DNA from: Acanthaster planci
Lineage: Eukaryota; Echinodermata; Asteroidea; Valvatida; Acanthasteridae
DNA length: 17,412 nucleotides
Reading direction: 5' to 3'
NCBI RefSeq assembly: GCF_001949145.1
Contig: NW_019091710.1
Span: 203,643 to 221,054, forward strand
The notes under the pieces are model-generated. The model ran no database searches. It saw only the letters and a list, made by a program, of their open reading frames with translations, and had not been told where the DNA came from. Shown here piece after piece: positions 1 to 9,008 of this stretch (the first letter of the stretch is position 1; each line of letters opens with the position of its first letter). The position numbers and the translations under genes are program-made.

Positions 1-48
1 TTTTAAAAATTTACACCCCATTCATTGACCAATTTATCTTCCTCTCAG

Positions 49-257
49 GTTTGTGAATAGTTTGGTGTACTACGGTCTGGGTCTAAGCACCTCTAATCTT
101 GGCGTGGACGACTATCTCGCCTCGGCTCTCGCAGCGCTGATCGAGTTCCCCAGCTTGATCTTCTGCATCTTCGCACTGCAGTACTTTGGGCGGCGAATCA
201 GCCTGAGCAGTACCATGGTGATAGGCGGCATTGCGTGCGTTATCACTGCATTTCTGG
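49..257 (+). CDS. SLC22-like organic ion transporter, internal exon (about TM7-TM9)
   Basis: First visible coding exon of a membrane transporter of the SLC22 (organic cation/anion/carnitine) branch of the major facilitator superfamily, which moves small organic ions or zwitterions across the plasma membrane. It opens after a pyrimidine-rich acceptor ending in CTCTCAG; the first G completes a codon begun upstream. The frame reads FVNSLVYYGLGLSTSNLG, typical of SLC22 TM7. A hydrophobic helix containing EFPSLIFCIFAL follows, then FGRR, the conserved basic loop between TM8 and TM9, and then the start of TM9 (MVIGGIACVITAFL). The donor is GTAGGT, leaving phase 1. The upstream half, with the large extracellular loop and TM1-6, lies outside the window. 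Family assignment is firm; substrate and subfamily cannot be given. Confidence 0.9.
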
Positions 258-459
258 GTAGGTCAAAGTTAGGCCAGTCCTATCCTAGGCTTGTGCCAAG
301 GCGATCGCAGCGATTATTCGACTTGCACTGCACGCTGAGCGTTGGTCTAAAACTAGCTGGTTTGATTCACAGTATTTTACGTTAAATAATTCAGTGGTGA
401 AAAATTTTTGTTGGACCGATGGACCTTTCCACTAATGAATTCATAATTATGTAAGCATG

Positions 460-1620
460 TGCATAATTGGCAACGGCGGCAAAAAACGTGAGCGGCCCAC
501 TAAAAATGCACAGGGGCACATAAAACTTTGGGGTCAATATCTCTCGGATTTGCCAATCACTTTTTAGGTTTTGTATTCAGAAAAGCCTATAATGTCGCTG
601 TGGCAGCAACATTTCTAGTTTAGGAGGGTTTTTATGTCTCACGAACAAAGAACTAAAAATCTTCTCTCGCACCAAAACCACTAGGTCGAAAGAAATAACG
701 GGGCTCCCTTCCAAATGTGTGCAGTAAACAAATTAGTGATTCAGGGTACCTTGCCCTGCTATCCAAATTGTAAGCGTGATGTCACTTAAGTTTAAATCAT
801 GCATAAAGAGTTACATGGAACCGGAAGTTAACATGCAACTTGAGTGCTCATCCAATGGAAGCTTGGGCCGTTTTCCAATACTTCAAATTCGTCTCCGTCT
901 CAGGCTTCCTGTAGGACACCAATCCCTGAATGTGGGACCTGAAGCGTTTAACTTAAATTGAAGTACTGTTATGTTTGGCTATTTTGCATCTTACTTGATG
1001 TTTTGGCACTATCAGACTTACTATTGCGCTTCCAACCTCAATGTCAGGAAGTAAAAAACAGTTGAAGTCTGAGATGGAGCCCAAGCCGAGTATCGGCAAA
1101 CGGCCTTGCAATCAGTGGTTCGTGTACGTTTTGCGCATGTGTACAAAACCAGCAGTGTTTCTAAATGGTGGTTTCGTCACCGTACAAGTCTCATCTCTGA
1201 CATGAAAACCGTTACAGGCATAATGGTGCTAACGGACAGATATTTTCCCTGCAGTTTATTTTGGCAGTAGCAAGTCATTGCTTTTTATTGGGCTAAAACT
1301 TCAGAAAGCAAGTACAAACCAGTTAGAGCGGCATAGGCCTACATAGTTGAAGCCGAAATTTGAAACACCAGCAATTCGGCTCTTGCAAAATTGTACCCCA
1401 AAGTTTCAAACAGTTCATTTTGAGCTCATGCAAAAGGGAAGAAGGGAGCCCTCTTGATTTTTGTCGATCTCGTGCGCTTGAGACGCAACAGATGTTTGAA
1501 GTCCCTTTTAAACCAGAAAGTATAGTAATAATTAAACAATGAAAACGACAACGAAATTTATACCCATTTACATTGATCTTATGGACCGCTCACACTTTTT
1601 GTCGTTACGGCCATTGCGCA
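460..1620. repeat. Inverted-repeat pair, possible decayed DNA transposon
   Basis: The sequence starting at 460 (TGCATAATTGGCAACGG, then AAAAAACGTGAGCGGCCCA) matches the reverse complement ending at 1620 (TGCGCAATGGCCGTAACG, then AAAAAGTGTGAGCGGTCCA). By eye the similarity runs about 75 bp at roughly 70 percent with small gaps. The arms enclose about 1.0 kb with no transposase-like frame. This is compatible with an old non-autonomous transposon. No target-site duplication was recognised, so the limits are approximate. Confidence 0.5.
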
Positions 1621-1775
1621 GGCTTGTGAATTTATCAGTGAAAACTTGAAAAGGACCATTACTCGGCCGGGCAGCTGGCCATCAGCGTGAATACTAATGC
1701 AGACGTCATTGGTCCAAACCGCCTCCTTACTCCTTACTCATCCGAAAGAGATGACGCCATCTTTCTTGTGAATAA

Positions 1776-1811
1776 TTGATATTGCTACCAACATTTGGTA
1801 GCAGTAATCAA
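1776..1811. repeat. Intronic hairpin, ~16 bp stem, 3 nt loop
   Basis: TTGATATTGCTACCAA (1776-1791) pairs with TTGGTAGCAGTAATCAA (1795-1811) across the loop CAT. Eleven central pairs are nearly perfect and a small bulge lies in the outer stem. Confidence 0.7.
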
Positions 1812-2053
1812 GACAAGCCCCCAAACCCAGTTAATAAAAGTGGTTGTGCGCTAGTCTTTTCTCGAGCATCATGCATGCCTCCTGCAAGCCATCAAGCACT
1901 TGCAGTGATCGCCTCGATTAAAGGCTGGGCGATCTTGAATCGATGTTTGCACCTCAGCACAACAAGCTTAGACTCCTGAGTTTGCCTTAAAGACTTTACA
2001 TAAAATCTAAAATGGATTTTCATTTTTCCTGCGGTTTATTTATCCTTCTGCAG

Positions 2054-2162
2054 AAATGGGGGTCGCGCGGACGGTTATCGCGATGATCGGAAAGTTCTGC
2101 ATAGCCGGTTCATTCGCTATCATCTTCGTGGTGTCAGGAGAAATTTTCCCAACTCCCGTTAG
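2054..2162 (+). CDS. SLC22-like transporter, internal exon (about TM10)
   Basis: A 109-nt exon between acceptor TTCTGCAG and donor GTGAGC. It is entered in phase 1: G from the exon ending at 257 plus AA gives Glu, so no exon is missing between them. It encodes MGVARTVIAMIGKFCIAG, then a hydrophobic helix, then SGEIFPTPVR. The GKF motif and the (S/A)E(I/L)(F/Y)PT.(V/I)R motif after TM10 are hallmarks of SLC22 carriers. The exon ends AG, and the next exon's G completes Arg. Gln-Tyr variants of this motif help tell SLC22 subfamilies apart, but this exon alone does not settle the substrate class. Confidence 0.9.
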
Positions 2163-2663
2163 GTGAGCACATTATAATCACGTTTTCAAATTCCATTTTG
2201 TGTTTGATATCCCTGCATATGAACTAAACTATCATAGATATTCTATCAAATGATCATGTAAGGGAATTTGCTCTATGAGTGGGCCCAAATATGCATTGTC
2301 GTTTCCCGTTTAATGTGATTGTTTTTATTTTAAATGTATCCGGCCTAAAATGTTATCCCCGTCTACAATTTCTATACCATTCCTATGACCTGAGGGCGCT
2401 GTTTATTCTATGCATTAGGGTACCCAATTGCAGGGTGGGAACGGCCGTTTAATGACAAAAAAAATGCAAATTCTCATGAGCGTAGACCAGAAAGACCCCG
2501 AAATACTCTTATAAACTGGCTTTGCAATATAATGAGACCAAAAGCGAAGTTACATTGAATCAAGAGGTTCATTTTAAAGATTGTTTTGAAGAAAATGTCT
2601 CACACCGCCGGGTATACAGAGATTAAAATCTGGTATGATCTGTGCCGGCACTCTTCCTCGCAG
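2163..2663 (+). other. Transporter intron (0.5 kb)
   Basis: AT-rich intron from a GTGAGC donor to a CTCGCAG acceptor. No RNA gene, mobile element or conserved frame is evident. Confidence 0.75.
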
Positions 2664-2873
2664 GAGTGCAGGGATGGGCCTGTCTTCCGTGACGGCACGC
2701 ATGGCTGGCATCCTCTCCCCGTTCATGCTGGACCTGGAGGACCTGTGGGCGCCGCTGCCGTTCGTGCTGTTCGGGAGTCTGTCGATCGCTGCCGGCCTGC
2801 TGGCCTTACTGCTGCCGGAGACGAGGAACACGAAGCTGCCGGAAACGCTGGAAGAAGGAGAGGCCTTTGGAAA
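2664..2873 (+). CDS. SLC22-like transporter, internal exon (TM11-TM12)
   Basis: A 210-nt exon joined in phase 2 to the preceding one. It encodes SAGMGLSSVTARMAGILSPF, a loop, then FVLFGSLSIAAGLLALLLPE and TRNTKLPETLEEGEAFGK. This matches SLC22 TM11 (R..G.G..S..R.G...SPF), TM12 and the C-terminal signature LPET...LPET(L/I). Two donors are possible, GTGCGT after 2873 or GTGAAG after 2877. The first keeps the correct phase (AA|G) into the final exon, so 2873 is chosen. The exon is markedly GC-richer than the flanking introns, as expected of true coding sequence. Confidence 0.92.
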
Positions 2874-3455
2874 GTGCGTGAAGAGTGTATCCCCCCCCCA
2901 AAAAAAAGTGCAAGCAAATATTGTATATTTTCAAGCAAATAGTTTCGTGTGTTATTTATTAATAACATGGTTGTTAAACAGGGTAATAATAAAGGGTTTG
3001 CACTACAAGTTTTGTAATGGTTCCTTACATGTTCAAGGAAACACTACCGAGTACCAGCTGCAAGGGGTTTATGGCTTGATTGTTTCTTATCTCATTTGCT
3101 TTCGGCGTTCCAGAGATATATACGCCCAGTGACACAAACAATCACAAATGAGTTTTGGCCACTTCTCAGCCAGGAAAGCTTATAGTTCTTCTTGTAAATT
3201 TCGACGGGGATCTCTTTGTGCCTGCTAGTTTCAGTGCCAGCTATGGTCAGACCAAAAATTGTCCATCGCAGCGTCTTGCAAATGCTAACGCGAAGTTAAA
3301 TCGAACTTACACTGGGACATCTCTCTGTGCTACTTTTAAATTTCAGTACATGTTTCTCGGAAAAATTTTATTCATGCCACTCACTGGGTTTCCGCCATTG
3401 ATATGTTAATGCCTCCACGCGTTTCTGAGAACATTTGTTTTTGTTTTCCTCACAG
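2874..3455 (+). other. Transporter last intron (0.58 kb)
   Basis: Intron between the 2873 donor and the TTTTCCTCACAG acceptor. It starts with a C-run followed by an A-run near 2890-2907. Reading through the donor continues an open frame to 3132, but that tail is unlike any SLC22 C-terminus. Confidence 0.75.
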
Positions 3456-3615
3456 GCCGAAGTGTCTAGGAGGCAGCGCCCAGGATGTGGAGGATAGTAG
3501 TGATGTCACTATGGTAACGATTAACGTGACTTACCCAGACACCAAGCAAGGACTAGATAATGTTGCCTTTGAAGAGAGAGAAACCCAAACAGACTGGCCA
3601 CTTCCAAGCATTTAG
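3456..3615 (+). CDS. SLC22-like transporter, terminal exon (cytosolic C-terminal tail)
   Basis: Final coding exon, entered in phase 2 (AA|G = Lys) after a strong TTTTCCTCACAG acceptor and ending at a TAG stop at 3613-3615. It encodes about 52 residues of hydrophilic, acidic, Ser/Thr-rich sequence (for example AQDVEDSSDVTMVTINVTYP) with no hydrophobic helix. This fits the short, poorly conserved cytosolic tail of SLC22 proteins. The four exons together total 688 nt, that is 228 residues plus a stop after the leading split codon. The tail is assigned by splice phase and position rather than by similarity. An alternative 3' end by intron retention cannot be excluded. Confidence 0.75.
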
Positions 3616-3655
3616 ACAAACGTCAAATGGTAGGATGAGTATGGGCTTCAACATT

Positions 3656-3661
3656 AATAAA
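3656..3661 (+). promoter_or_regulatory. Candidate poly(A) signal AATAAA of the transporter gene
   Basis: An exact AATAAA lies 41 nt after the stop and is followed within about 30 nt by GT-rich sequence (GTGGTAAGGTCTTTGTGG), as expected for a cleavage/polyadenylation site. The resulting 3' UTR would be very short, so a more distal site could also be used. Confidence 0.45.
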
Positions 3662-4740
3662 TAGTCAGTGGTAAGGTCTTTGTGGACAAAGAAAGAGGGC
3701 GCTATGTATTACCCAAGTACGGCTGTGACGAGGAGGTACATAAAAATATTGATCATTATTTACATGTACATATTTCTTCATCTAATTTCAATTATAGTAT
3801 TGAAGCTCACTTTTTATTATTATTTTTTTTTATTTCAAGCTTACCAATTTCAAAAATTAGAAATGTGAATGCGTTTTTGGTATTACGGAAAAAATGGAGG
3901 CATTACCACCCAATGTAAATGCGTATTATGTTAATAGGATGTAATATGGTATTTGACTTAAATACGTGAAGCACAGCTCATTATTCAGATGTCACAATTC
4001 CTTTCTTCCTCGATATCCCGGATGTTGTGCTAATAATGATTTCTATATTCATGACTGAAGCATGATGTCGTTCAAGCAAGAACGAGAGTGTGTCCGCAGC
4101 TTTCTGTAAAACGACGTGCATCACACTTTTAGTTATAGTTGTTTTTCGTGTTATACAGTTTGTTGTGACAAACGTGGTGGCGTGTGAATGTCCGAATTAA
4201 GTCACCCTCTCATTTGTCGTTTATTGAAATTAATTTACAGCCTCCCTTGGACAGCGTTGCTTTTGTAGCCATTCAGGACATGCACCATATTTGCGGAAAC
4301 TGAACGTTTTCTGTAAATCGCTTCATTTGTAACGATTGTTTATATTTAATTTGATTTAATCTGGAGCCTCTAAGAAAGGTTCATGGATAGTATATCATAA
4401 AAACAACATGAACATCACTGAACAGACGTCATAAAGTTGTGGTAACTTTTCACCGTGTTGACCAAAGTTTAAGGGAACTTCTTTCATCAATAGATTAATA
4501 CTATTTATGCTACTCTTTTACTACAGTGATTGGGGCACAGGATCCCTGTTTTTAAACTGTTCGACTTAGTCTTTCTTTCATTCGTTCTTTCGAAGATTTG
4601 TTCGTTAGGCTATTTTGAAAATTTTGTTCGTTCGAAGAATTTGTCCTCAGAATGTTTATTTCCTCAGTATTTTCCTCTATAGTTCAATTTCAAATTAAAA
4701 AGCTCCGTAGAGATTCCTGCACATATTTGGACTGGACCCC

Positions 4741-4765
4741 GTCCCTGTTATATATTAATAGGGAC
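4741..4765. repeat. Hairpin, 10 bp stem, 5 nt loop
   Basis: GTCCCTGTTA pairs with TAATAGGGAC across TATAT with one G/T mismatch. Confidence 0.65.
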
Positions 4766-5133
4766 CGGTAGCTAGCTGCGGTTTAACGCGTGCAATTAGC
4801 CCTGTCAATTGGGTAATGAATGTTAAAGCTTTTGTCAGGCCAATAGTAATACCTAAACACGTTTCAGTGCGGAGGCTTATGAAACACAAGTACCTATCTT
4901 TGCTAAGCCTCTGTTGATGACAGTGTGGTAATTTAGTTTTCAATGACTATCAGCGATAAACCATTTTACGGCAGTTTATTTCAAATCAGTGGTAACTGTG
5001 TTAAATCTTAGATAAGTGATCCGTTTATCATGGTAAAGTCAGTTTTGTTAACGAAGGAGAAAAAGCAAAATATGTCATCAACTCCTGCTTGATTTTTGCG
5101 TTGAGCGGGCGTCGCTTCCTCATTTACATACAC

Positions 5134-5151
5134 CCGGTAGAATCCTACCGG
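5134..5151. repeat. Perfect hairpin CCGGTAG-AATC-CTACCGG
   Basis: Perfect 7-bp stem with a 4-nt loop. A second small palindrome, TTCCGA-CGT-TCGGAA, lies 20 bp downstream (5171-5185). Confidence 0.7.
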
Positions 5152-5521
5152 ATTCATTACCAGCTATCGGTTCCGACGTTCGGAAGACGTCTGGAAAATA
5201 CGTAAGGGACGGGAGCCAGTCTAGCTCACATTGACACTTTCGTATTTTAGGTTCCATTTAAAACAGGAAAATACTTCTAATTAGGAAGATTAAAAAGAAA
5301 TTCATTAATTCATTAAGATTATATCTAAGAGTTGAGATGTAACCTGGGGTTTTGTAATATTGAACGTTCTTTTACAACCAGCGAAATGGTATAAACATTG
5401 TATTATTGTGATTTCTCCAACGGAGTAGTGAATTCGGAAATAAATTTAACATGTGGGACCAAGTAAAAAAAGAAATTATTGTTGGACCGTTCTATGACCA
5501 ATTTGGGTGGTACATGATTTG

Positions 5522-5550
5522 GACGTTTTGAAACGTCATGAGGACGTCAT
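5522..5550. promoter_or_regulatory. Palindrome plus CRE-like site upstream of PSMG1
   Basis: GACGTTT-TG-AAACGTC (5522-5537) is a perfect 7-bp inverted repeat. It is followed immediately by GACGTCAT (5543-5550), which matches 7 of 8 bases of the cAMP-response element on the complementary strand. It lies about 0.66 kb upstream of the PSMG1 start codon. A regulatory role is inference. Confidence 0.3.
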
Positions 5551-5939
5551 TAAATGGGACTATTTTAACAAGTGTCCATGCTGTGATTGACCTAAATAAT
5601 GGTGGGGTGGATGGAGCTGCACCATTACATTTGGAATATTCATTAGATTCTTTTCCCCTTGCGCTGACATCGAGATGACATTATCTGGTGATCTTATGCG
5701 GATATTATGAATATATTCGAAGTCCGACAGTACTAGTCTTGTAGCCGGCTTGCAACTACCTTGATGGATGCGGAAGACCCCATTAGTCTTTTGCAAACAG
5801 ATATAAGAGGTTTATTTCCCCTCATTACGACTTTAATGGCACTCTCTTGACGAACACAAATCTGCAGTTTATGTTATCATGTAACTCAACTTAGTGCATT
5901 GTGAGTTAAATTGGCCTAGTAGTCCCAAAACGAAGTACA

Positions 5940-6210
5940 CGTTGAAAACTTTACCCAATAGATTGACCTCCTTTCTTTGGCCCGGCCGGCTTGGGGACGA
6001 GGTTGCGCCAAGTTTCACCGACGTCATTGCACCGAGTACGGGTAAGTCAAATCCACATTTGTGACTCGACTACTCTGATCACGTACGTACGTACTCGGTA
6101 GACTGTGGTCTGTTTCGTCACCGTCGAACTTCACGTAAACAGTAGTCACTGCTAACTTACCACATAACACAGCCATTGTTGAGACATAAAGTTCTATTAG
6201 TTCTGGGAAA
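5940..6210 (+). promoter_or_regulatory. PSMG1: Probable PSMG1 promoter / 5' UTR region
   Basis: The 270 bp ahead of the PSMG1 start are richer in CpG than the flanks. They include GGCCCGGCCGGC (about 5981-5992), a CRE-like GACGTCAT (6020-6027) and an (ACGT)n palindromic run near 6081-6094. A strong donor-like GGGTAAGT near 6040 could belong to a spliced 5' UTR exon, but no matching acceptor is convincing. No TATA box is evident. The start site cannot be placed without transcript data. Confidence 0.35.
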
Positions 6211-6302
6211 ATGGCCTCTTTCTTCGGTGAAGTGATGACATTACCTTCTCGAGCAGTTGACGACGATGACGAAGAAGATGATGAAACGCAATCACGTTTT
6301 CC
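6211..6302 (+). CDS. PSMG1: PSMG1 (proteasome assembly chaperone 1) exon 1, start codon
   Basis: PSMG1/PAC1 works in the cytosol as a heterodimer with PSMG2. It promotes assembly of the 20S proteasome alpha-ring and blocks premature dimerisation of alpha-rings. This exon starts at an ATG in good context (GAAAATGG) and encodes MASFFGEVMTLPSRA, followed by an acidic run (DDDDEEDDE) to residue 30. Animal PSMG1 begins in the same way, with M-A-x-FFGEV and then an acidic low-complexity stretch. The donor is CC|GTAAGG. Reading through would hit a stop at once (CCG TAA), so splicing here is required. It splices in phase 2 to the exon at 8046, giving Pro. Confidence 0.9.
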
Positions 6303-6571
6303 GTAAGGAAAACGCCGGTCTAGTTTCCGGATGATTGTTGGACTCTCTTTGCTTTAACATGTTTAAGTTTAACTGAAGACAAAGGGCCTTGAGACGTTGA
6401 TTAAGGCCAAGGCCTTCAACTGCACACAATAAATTACCTTGCGCCCCCTTATATACTAATTCAGTGAGGAATGACTTTACCAGAACTTTTACCCTAATCT
6501 TAAATGCAACAACTTTGACATTTAGCCTATCTTAGCTCTGGCCTAGTTGTACATGTAGCTTGTTAGGCCTG

Positions 6572-6958
6572 CTTAAAATTTACGAAGTGGCTGTCGTTAC
6601 GACAGTCGTAACACATTTCTTATTTTCTGTCGTTACGGCACTGAACTGCGCAAGTGCGATGACGTAGCTTATCATCACGACGGTTTATACATTTTAAAAT
6701 TTCCTGGATTTTTGAACGCTTGTGGCCGAGTGGTCAAGGTGGAAGGTTTGGAACCACTGGTGTGTGGGTTCGAATCTGCGCTAGGACTATTTTATGTTTT
6801 ATACCATTGGAGGCTTTGGAGGATTTTTTTTTTAAAGGGAAAGAAAGTCTGAAATCTGGGCTTAAGTTGGCACGCTTGCGCAGTTGCAGTGCCGTAACGA
6901 TAGAAAATGGGAGATGCATTATGGCTGCCCTAACAACAGCCACTGCATACAATTTAAA
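6572..6958. repeat. Foldback element: ~86-bp inverted arms around a tRNA-like core
   Basis: The left arm (about 6572-6656) matches the reverse complement of the right arm (about 6873-6958) at roughly 80 percent with one or two single-base gaps. The best-preserved part is ATTTTCTGTCGTTACGGCAC and then TGAACTGCGCAAG at 6622-6654. Its right-arm mate reads ATTTTCTATCGTTACGGCAC and then TGCAACTGCGCAAG. The outer part AGTGGCTGT(C/T)GTTA is also shared. The left arm has its own palindrome, GTTACGAC-A-GTCGTAAC (6596-6612). The 216-bp interior holds pol III A- and B-box matches and a T-run. This could be a non-autonomous foldback element or a SINE inserted between two inverted copies. Confidence 0.7.
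6716..6787 (+). repeat. tRNA-like pol III promoter (SINE head or tRNA pseudogene)
   Basis: TGGCCGAGTGG (6723-6733) is a canonical A box of the Ser/Leu tRNA type, and GGTTCGAATC (6767-6776) is a perfect B box. Spacing is that of a tRNA. Folding by position gives a plausible D stem, but the acceptor stem (ACGCTTG with CTAGGAC), T stem and anticodon stem are mostly unpaired, and the long Ser/Leu variable arm is missing. It is therefore not a functional tRNA. A TTTT at 6790-6793 and a T-run near 6828-6837 could terminate pol III. A tRNA-derived SINE is the likeliest origin. Confidence 0.6.
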
Positions 6959-8045
6959 CTGATGTTTGTCGAAGGAATGATAAATTATGCAGGTATTGCA
7001 AATTTGGTGGACTCGTTCTTTTAATATTGATGTCTGAAACAATCATTACAAATGTCTTCTTTCTGACAGAGTAACAAGTGATATTATGGTCTAGCATGCA
7101 TTACATGCATGTTCCAATTCAAAGTTACACCACTTCAGGGAAAAATGAGTGATGCCTGTGTGAGGGATTTGTCACTTCGATTAATTCACTGTTCAAATGT
7201 TCCACCTTCAATTCGATTGAATATCTGAATATTTGGTCTTACTGACCAGCAGATTGTCGATGGTTAAACCATTATACAAAATCAGTTGCAGTAACGTACA
7301 GTTGTACGTAATCACTAGCTTCTCACGTCTAGGAGTATCTCCAGCCATGATTTAGCAAGATTTAAATAAGACTTCTTTCCCTGTTCGAAATTTCAGTTCC
7401 TTTTAAGTTTTGTGATGAATAATTTACATTTTGAATCATAAGAATTCTGTCACTTTTCATTTGAATCTGCTTGAAACAAGCCTCCACAGTGCAATTTTTC
7501 TCATTTAAAACAAAAGAAAAGTCTCCATTGCTTTTCATGAATTTTAGCATTCGAATATTCAAATCTGAAAAATAATATTCGATAATCGATCAAATATTCG
7601 GATCTTTGGCACCGCCTGTACAGTATATGGAACTCTATAAGTAGATTAATTGCATAGTACATGCACAATGTAGGCCTAGATTGCTGGATATTTTATTCTA
7701 TTTTCTTAATTTGTTACTCCGGCGGTTTGGAAGGATTTCCAAATATGATAATGATATGACAATGCTATGATAAAAACTCACTGCCCGTGTTCAGTTGTTA
7801 TACCACAGCAGAAGCATACAGTATCTGGCAAATACATGTACCCACTTTATCAGCCGTGCCAACAACCACACCAGAGAATGTGCATAAATGTACATGTACT
7901 GTATACTTGTATGTGCCTGGTTGCCCTTTGTACTGTCACTTTAGCAAACTTTCGTGCACCAGATTTTGACCAAAGGCCTTCCAATTTCCTGGCCCACAGC
8001 CAGACATTAACCCTTTTATGCATTTCCTCTTCCTGTTCACTGTAG

Positions 8046-8155
8046 GGAGCCCCAATTGCAGTGGAAGCCGGATTTCCAGCAGGAGATTCAGCAGTCTCCC
8101 AGGGAGCGGTTCAGCTGCCAATTGCTCGTTATCGGCATCGGGCCTGCAGCAACAG
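8046..8155 (+). CDS. PSMG1: PSMG1 exon 2
   Basis: A 110-nt exon joined in phase 2 to exon 1 (CC|G) after a CACTGTAG acceptor. It encodes about residues 31-67: a charged, Gln-rich segment (EPQLQWKPDFQQEIQQ) followed by a hydrophobic beta-strand (CQLLVIGIGPAAT). The second part corresponds to the F(I/L)(I/V)A(I/V)G strand that opens the conserved PAC1 fold. The donor ACAG|GTACGA leaves phase 1, and the next exon supplies GC to make Gly. The region between the acidic tail and this strand is poorly conserved in the family, so identity rests on the strand and on splice continuity. Confidence 0.82.
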
Positions 8156-8317
8156 GTACGAGCAGAACTATGGAGTCTCATTTCTTGAGAATCTTTCATT
8201 TGACGTATTCCGTATGTTCAAGAATCTAGTGGCACCTTTAGGTTTGAAGATTCTTCGTTGCATTTGCCTTTTTTGTCGTATAAATGGCGAATGAAATTAA
8301 TGCAATGGTTGGAATAA

Positions 8318-8412
8318 TTTCATGAGGCGACAGTTGGTGCGTTCCGTTCCAGCATAGTGGGTAATTTTACCTGTCACCAAATGAAACTACATGTAAATTC
8401 TTTCCATTGCAC
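8318..8412. repeat. Hairpin repeat family copy 1 (CACCAAATGA core)
   Basis: TTTCATGAGGCGACAG (8318-8333) pairs with CTGTCACCAAATGAAA (8371-8386), 13 of 16 positions. It is followed by CTTTCCATTGCAC at 8400-8412. The core and this tail recur at 8637-8666. Confidence 0.55.
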
Positions 8413-8593
8413 AAAAAAGGAAATGCCGGTAGTATTTTCCTTCTACAGTTCACGTATAAATCCACACCTGGACTAAATACCTGCGTGAGCTACAAGTTTA
8501 GAAATGTCATGCCATGGTGGATTAGCATACGGTACATGTACATACATGTATTAATGAATGTCTGTGAAAACAGGGGTAAGAATAAATTCTTGA

Positions 8594-8666
8594 GGTGACC
8601 GATTGCCTTTGGGAGTAGAAAGATCACTCAATTGGTCACCAAATGAGATGATGCTTTCCACTGCAC
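8594..8666. repeat. Hairpin repeat family copy 2 (CACCAAATGA core)
   Basis: GGTGACCGATTG (8594-8605) pairs with CAATTGGTCACC (8629-8640) with one mismatch. CACCAAATGAGATG and then CTTTCCACTGCAC (8654-8666) follow, mirroring copy 1 with one base different in the 13-bp tail. Confidence 0.6.
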
Positions 8667-9008
8667 TAACGTGAAGCATTCATTGTTTGCTTCATACGAC
8701 TCTTGAATAAATCATGCAGAAGCTTTCCATGCAAGTTTTAATTTGCCAGAAGTAAAAATTCAAATGAAGTTTTCACATTCCACCTTAGTTCATGCCTGAA
8801 CAGACGATCGCGTGTGTCTAACAGTGTCCTTTGATAACCAGTTTAGATATAGAAGCTATTCAGAAATTGCCTTATCTGACAAAAGACAAGCTATTGCCAG
8901 TGTTTCACTTGAACTAGTTCCAGCCAGAATTTTACTTTTGCCAACAGGCCTACTGCTTCCATGCGCACTGTGCATTATTGCAATAAATTATGTCATGTGG
9001 TCCTCAGT

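Larger units (their letters stand above)
258..2053 (+). other. Transporter intron (1.8 kb)
   Basis: Non-coding intron between a GTAGGT donor and a CTTCTGCAG acceptor. It contains a widely spaced inverted-repeat pair (arms at about 460-534 and 1545-1620), a near-perfect hairpin at 1776-1811, and one CRE-like GACGTCAT at 1702-1709. The short open frames here show no recognisable domain and are not proposed as genes. Confidence 0.75.
3616..5939. other. 3' UTR and intergenic region without a recognisable gene
   Basis: AT-rich sequence between the transporter stop and the PSMG1 promoter region. It contains a (T)n tract near 3822-3832 and short palindromes at 4741-4765, 5134-5151, 5171-5185 and 5522-5537. 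CRE-like GACGTCAT sites lie at 4435-4442 and 5543-5550. The short open frames on either strand show no domain. Confidence 0.7.
6303..8045 (+). other. PSMG1: PSMG1 intron 1 (1.74 kb)
   Basis: Intron from donor GTAAGG to acceptor CACTGTAG. It carries the ~86-bp inverted arms with a tRNA-like core (6572-6958) and two TACATGTA octamers (7833, 7891; a third, at 6550, adjoins the left arm). From about 7050 to 7750 the sequence is AT-rich and no feature was recognised. A TTAACCCTTTT motif near 8010 resembles a TTAA-flanked transposon end but has no visible mate. Confidence 0.7.

Noticed and set aside
2574-2968. Other frames over the SLC22 exon at 2664-2873 (three competing translations)
   Set aside because: Only the frame giving SAGMGLSSVTARMAG and LPETLEEGE matches the family and the splice phases; the others are GC-rich shadows.
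6716-6787. Functional tRNA gene
   Set aside because: A and B boxes are good, but acceptor, anticodon and T stems do not pair and the anticodon loop is malformed.
6734-7042. Open frames on both strands across the tRNA-like region
   Set aside because: They cross the pol III boxes and an inverted-repeat arm. The translations are low in similarity to anything and the frames exist by chance.
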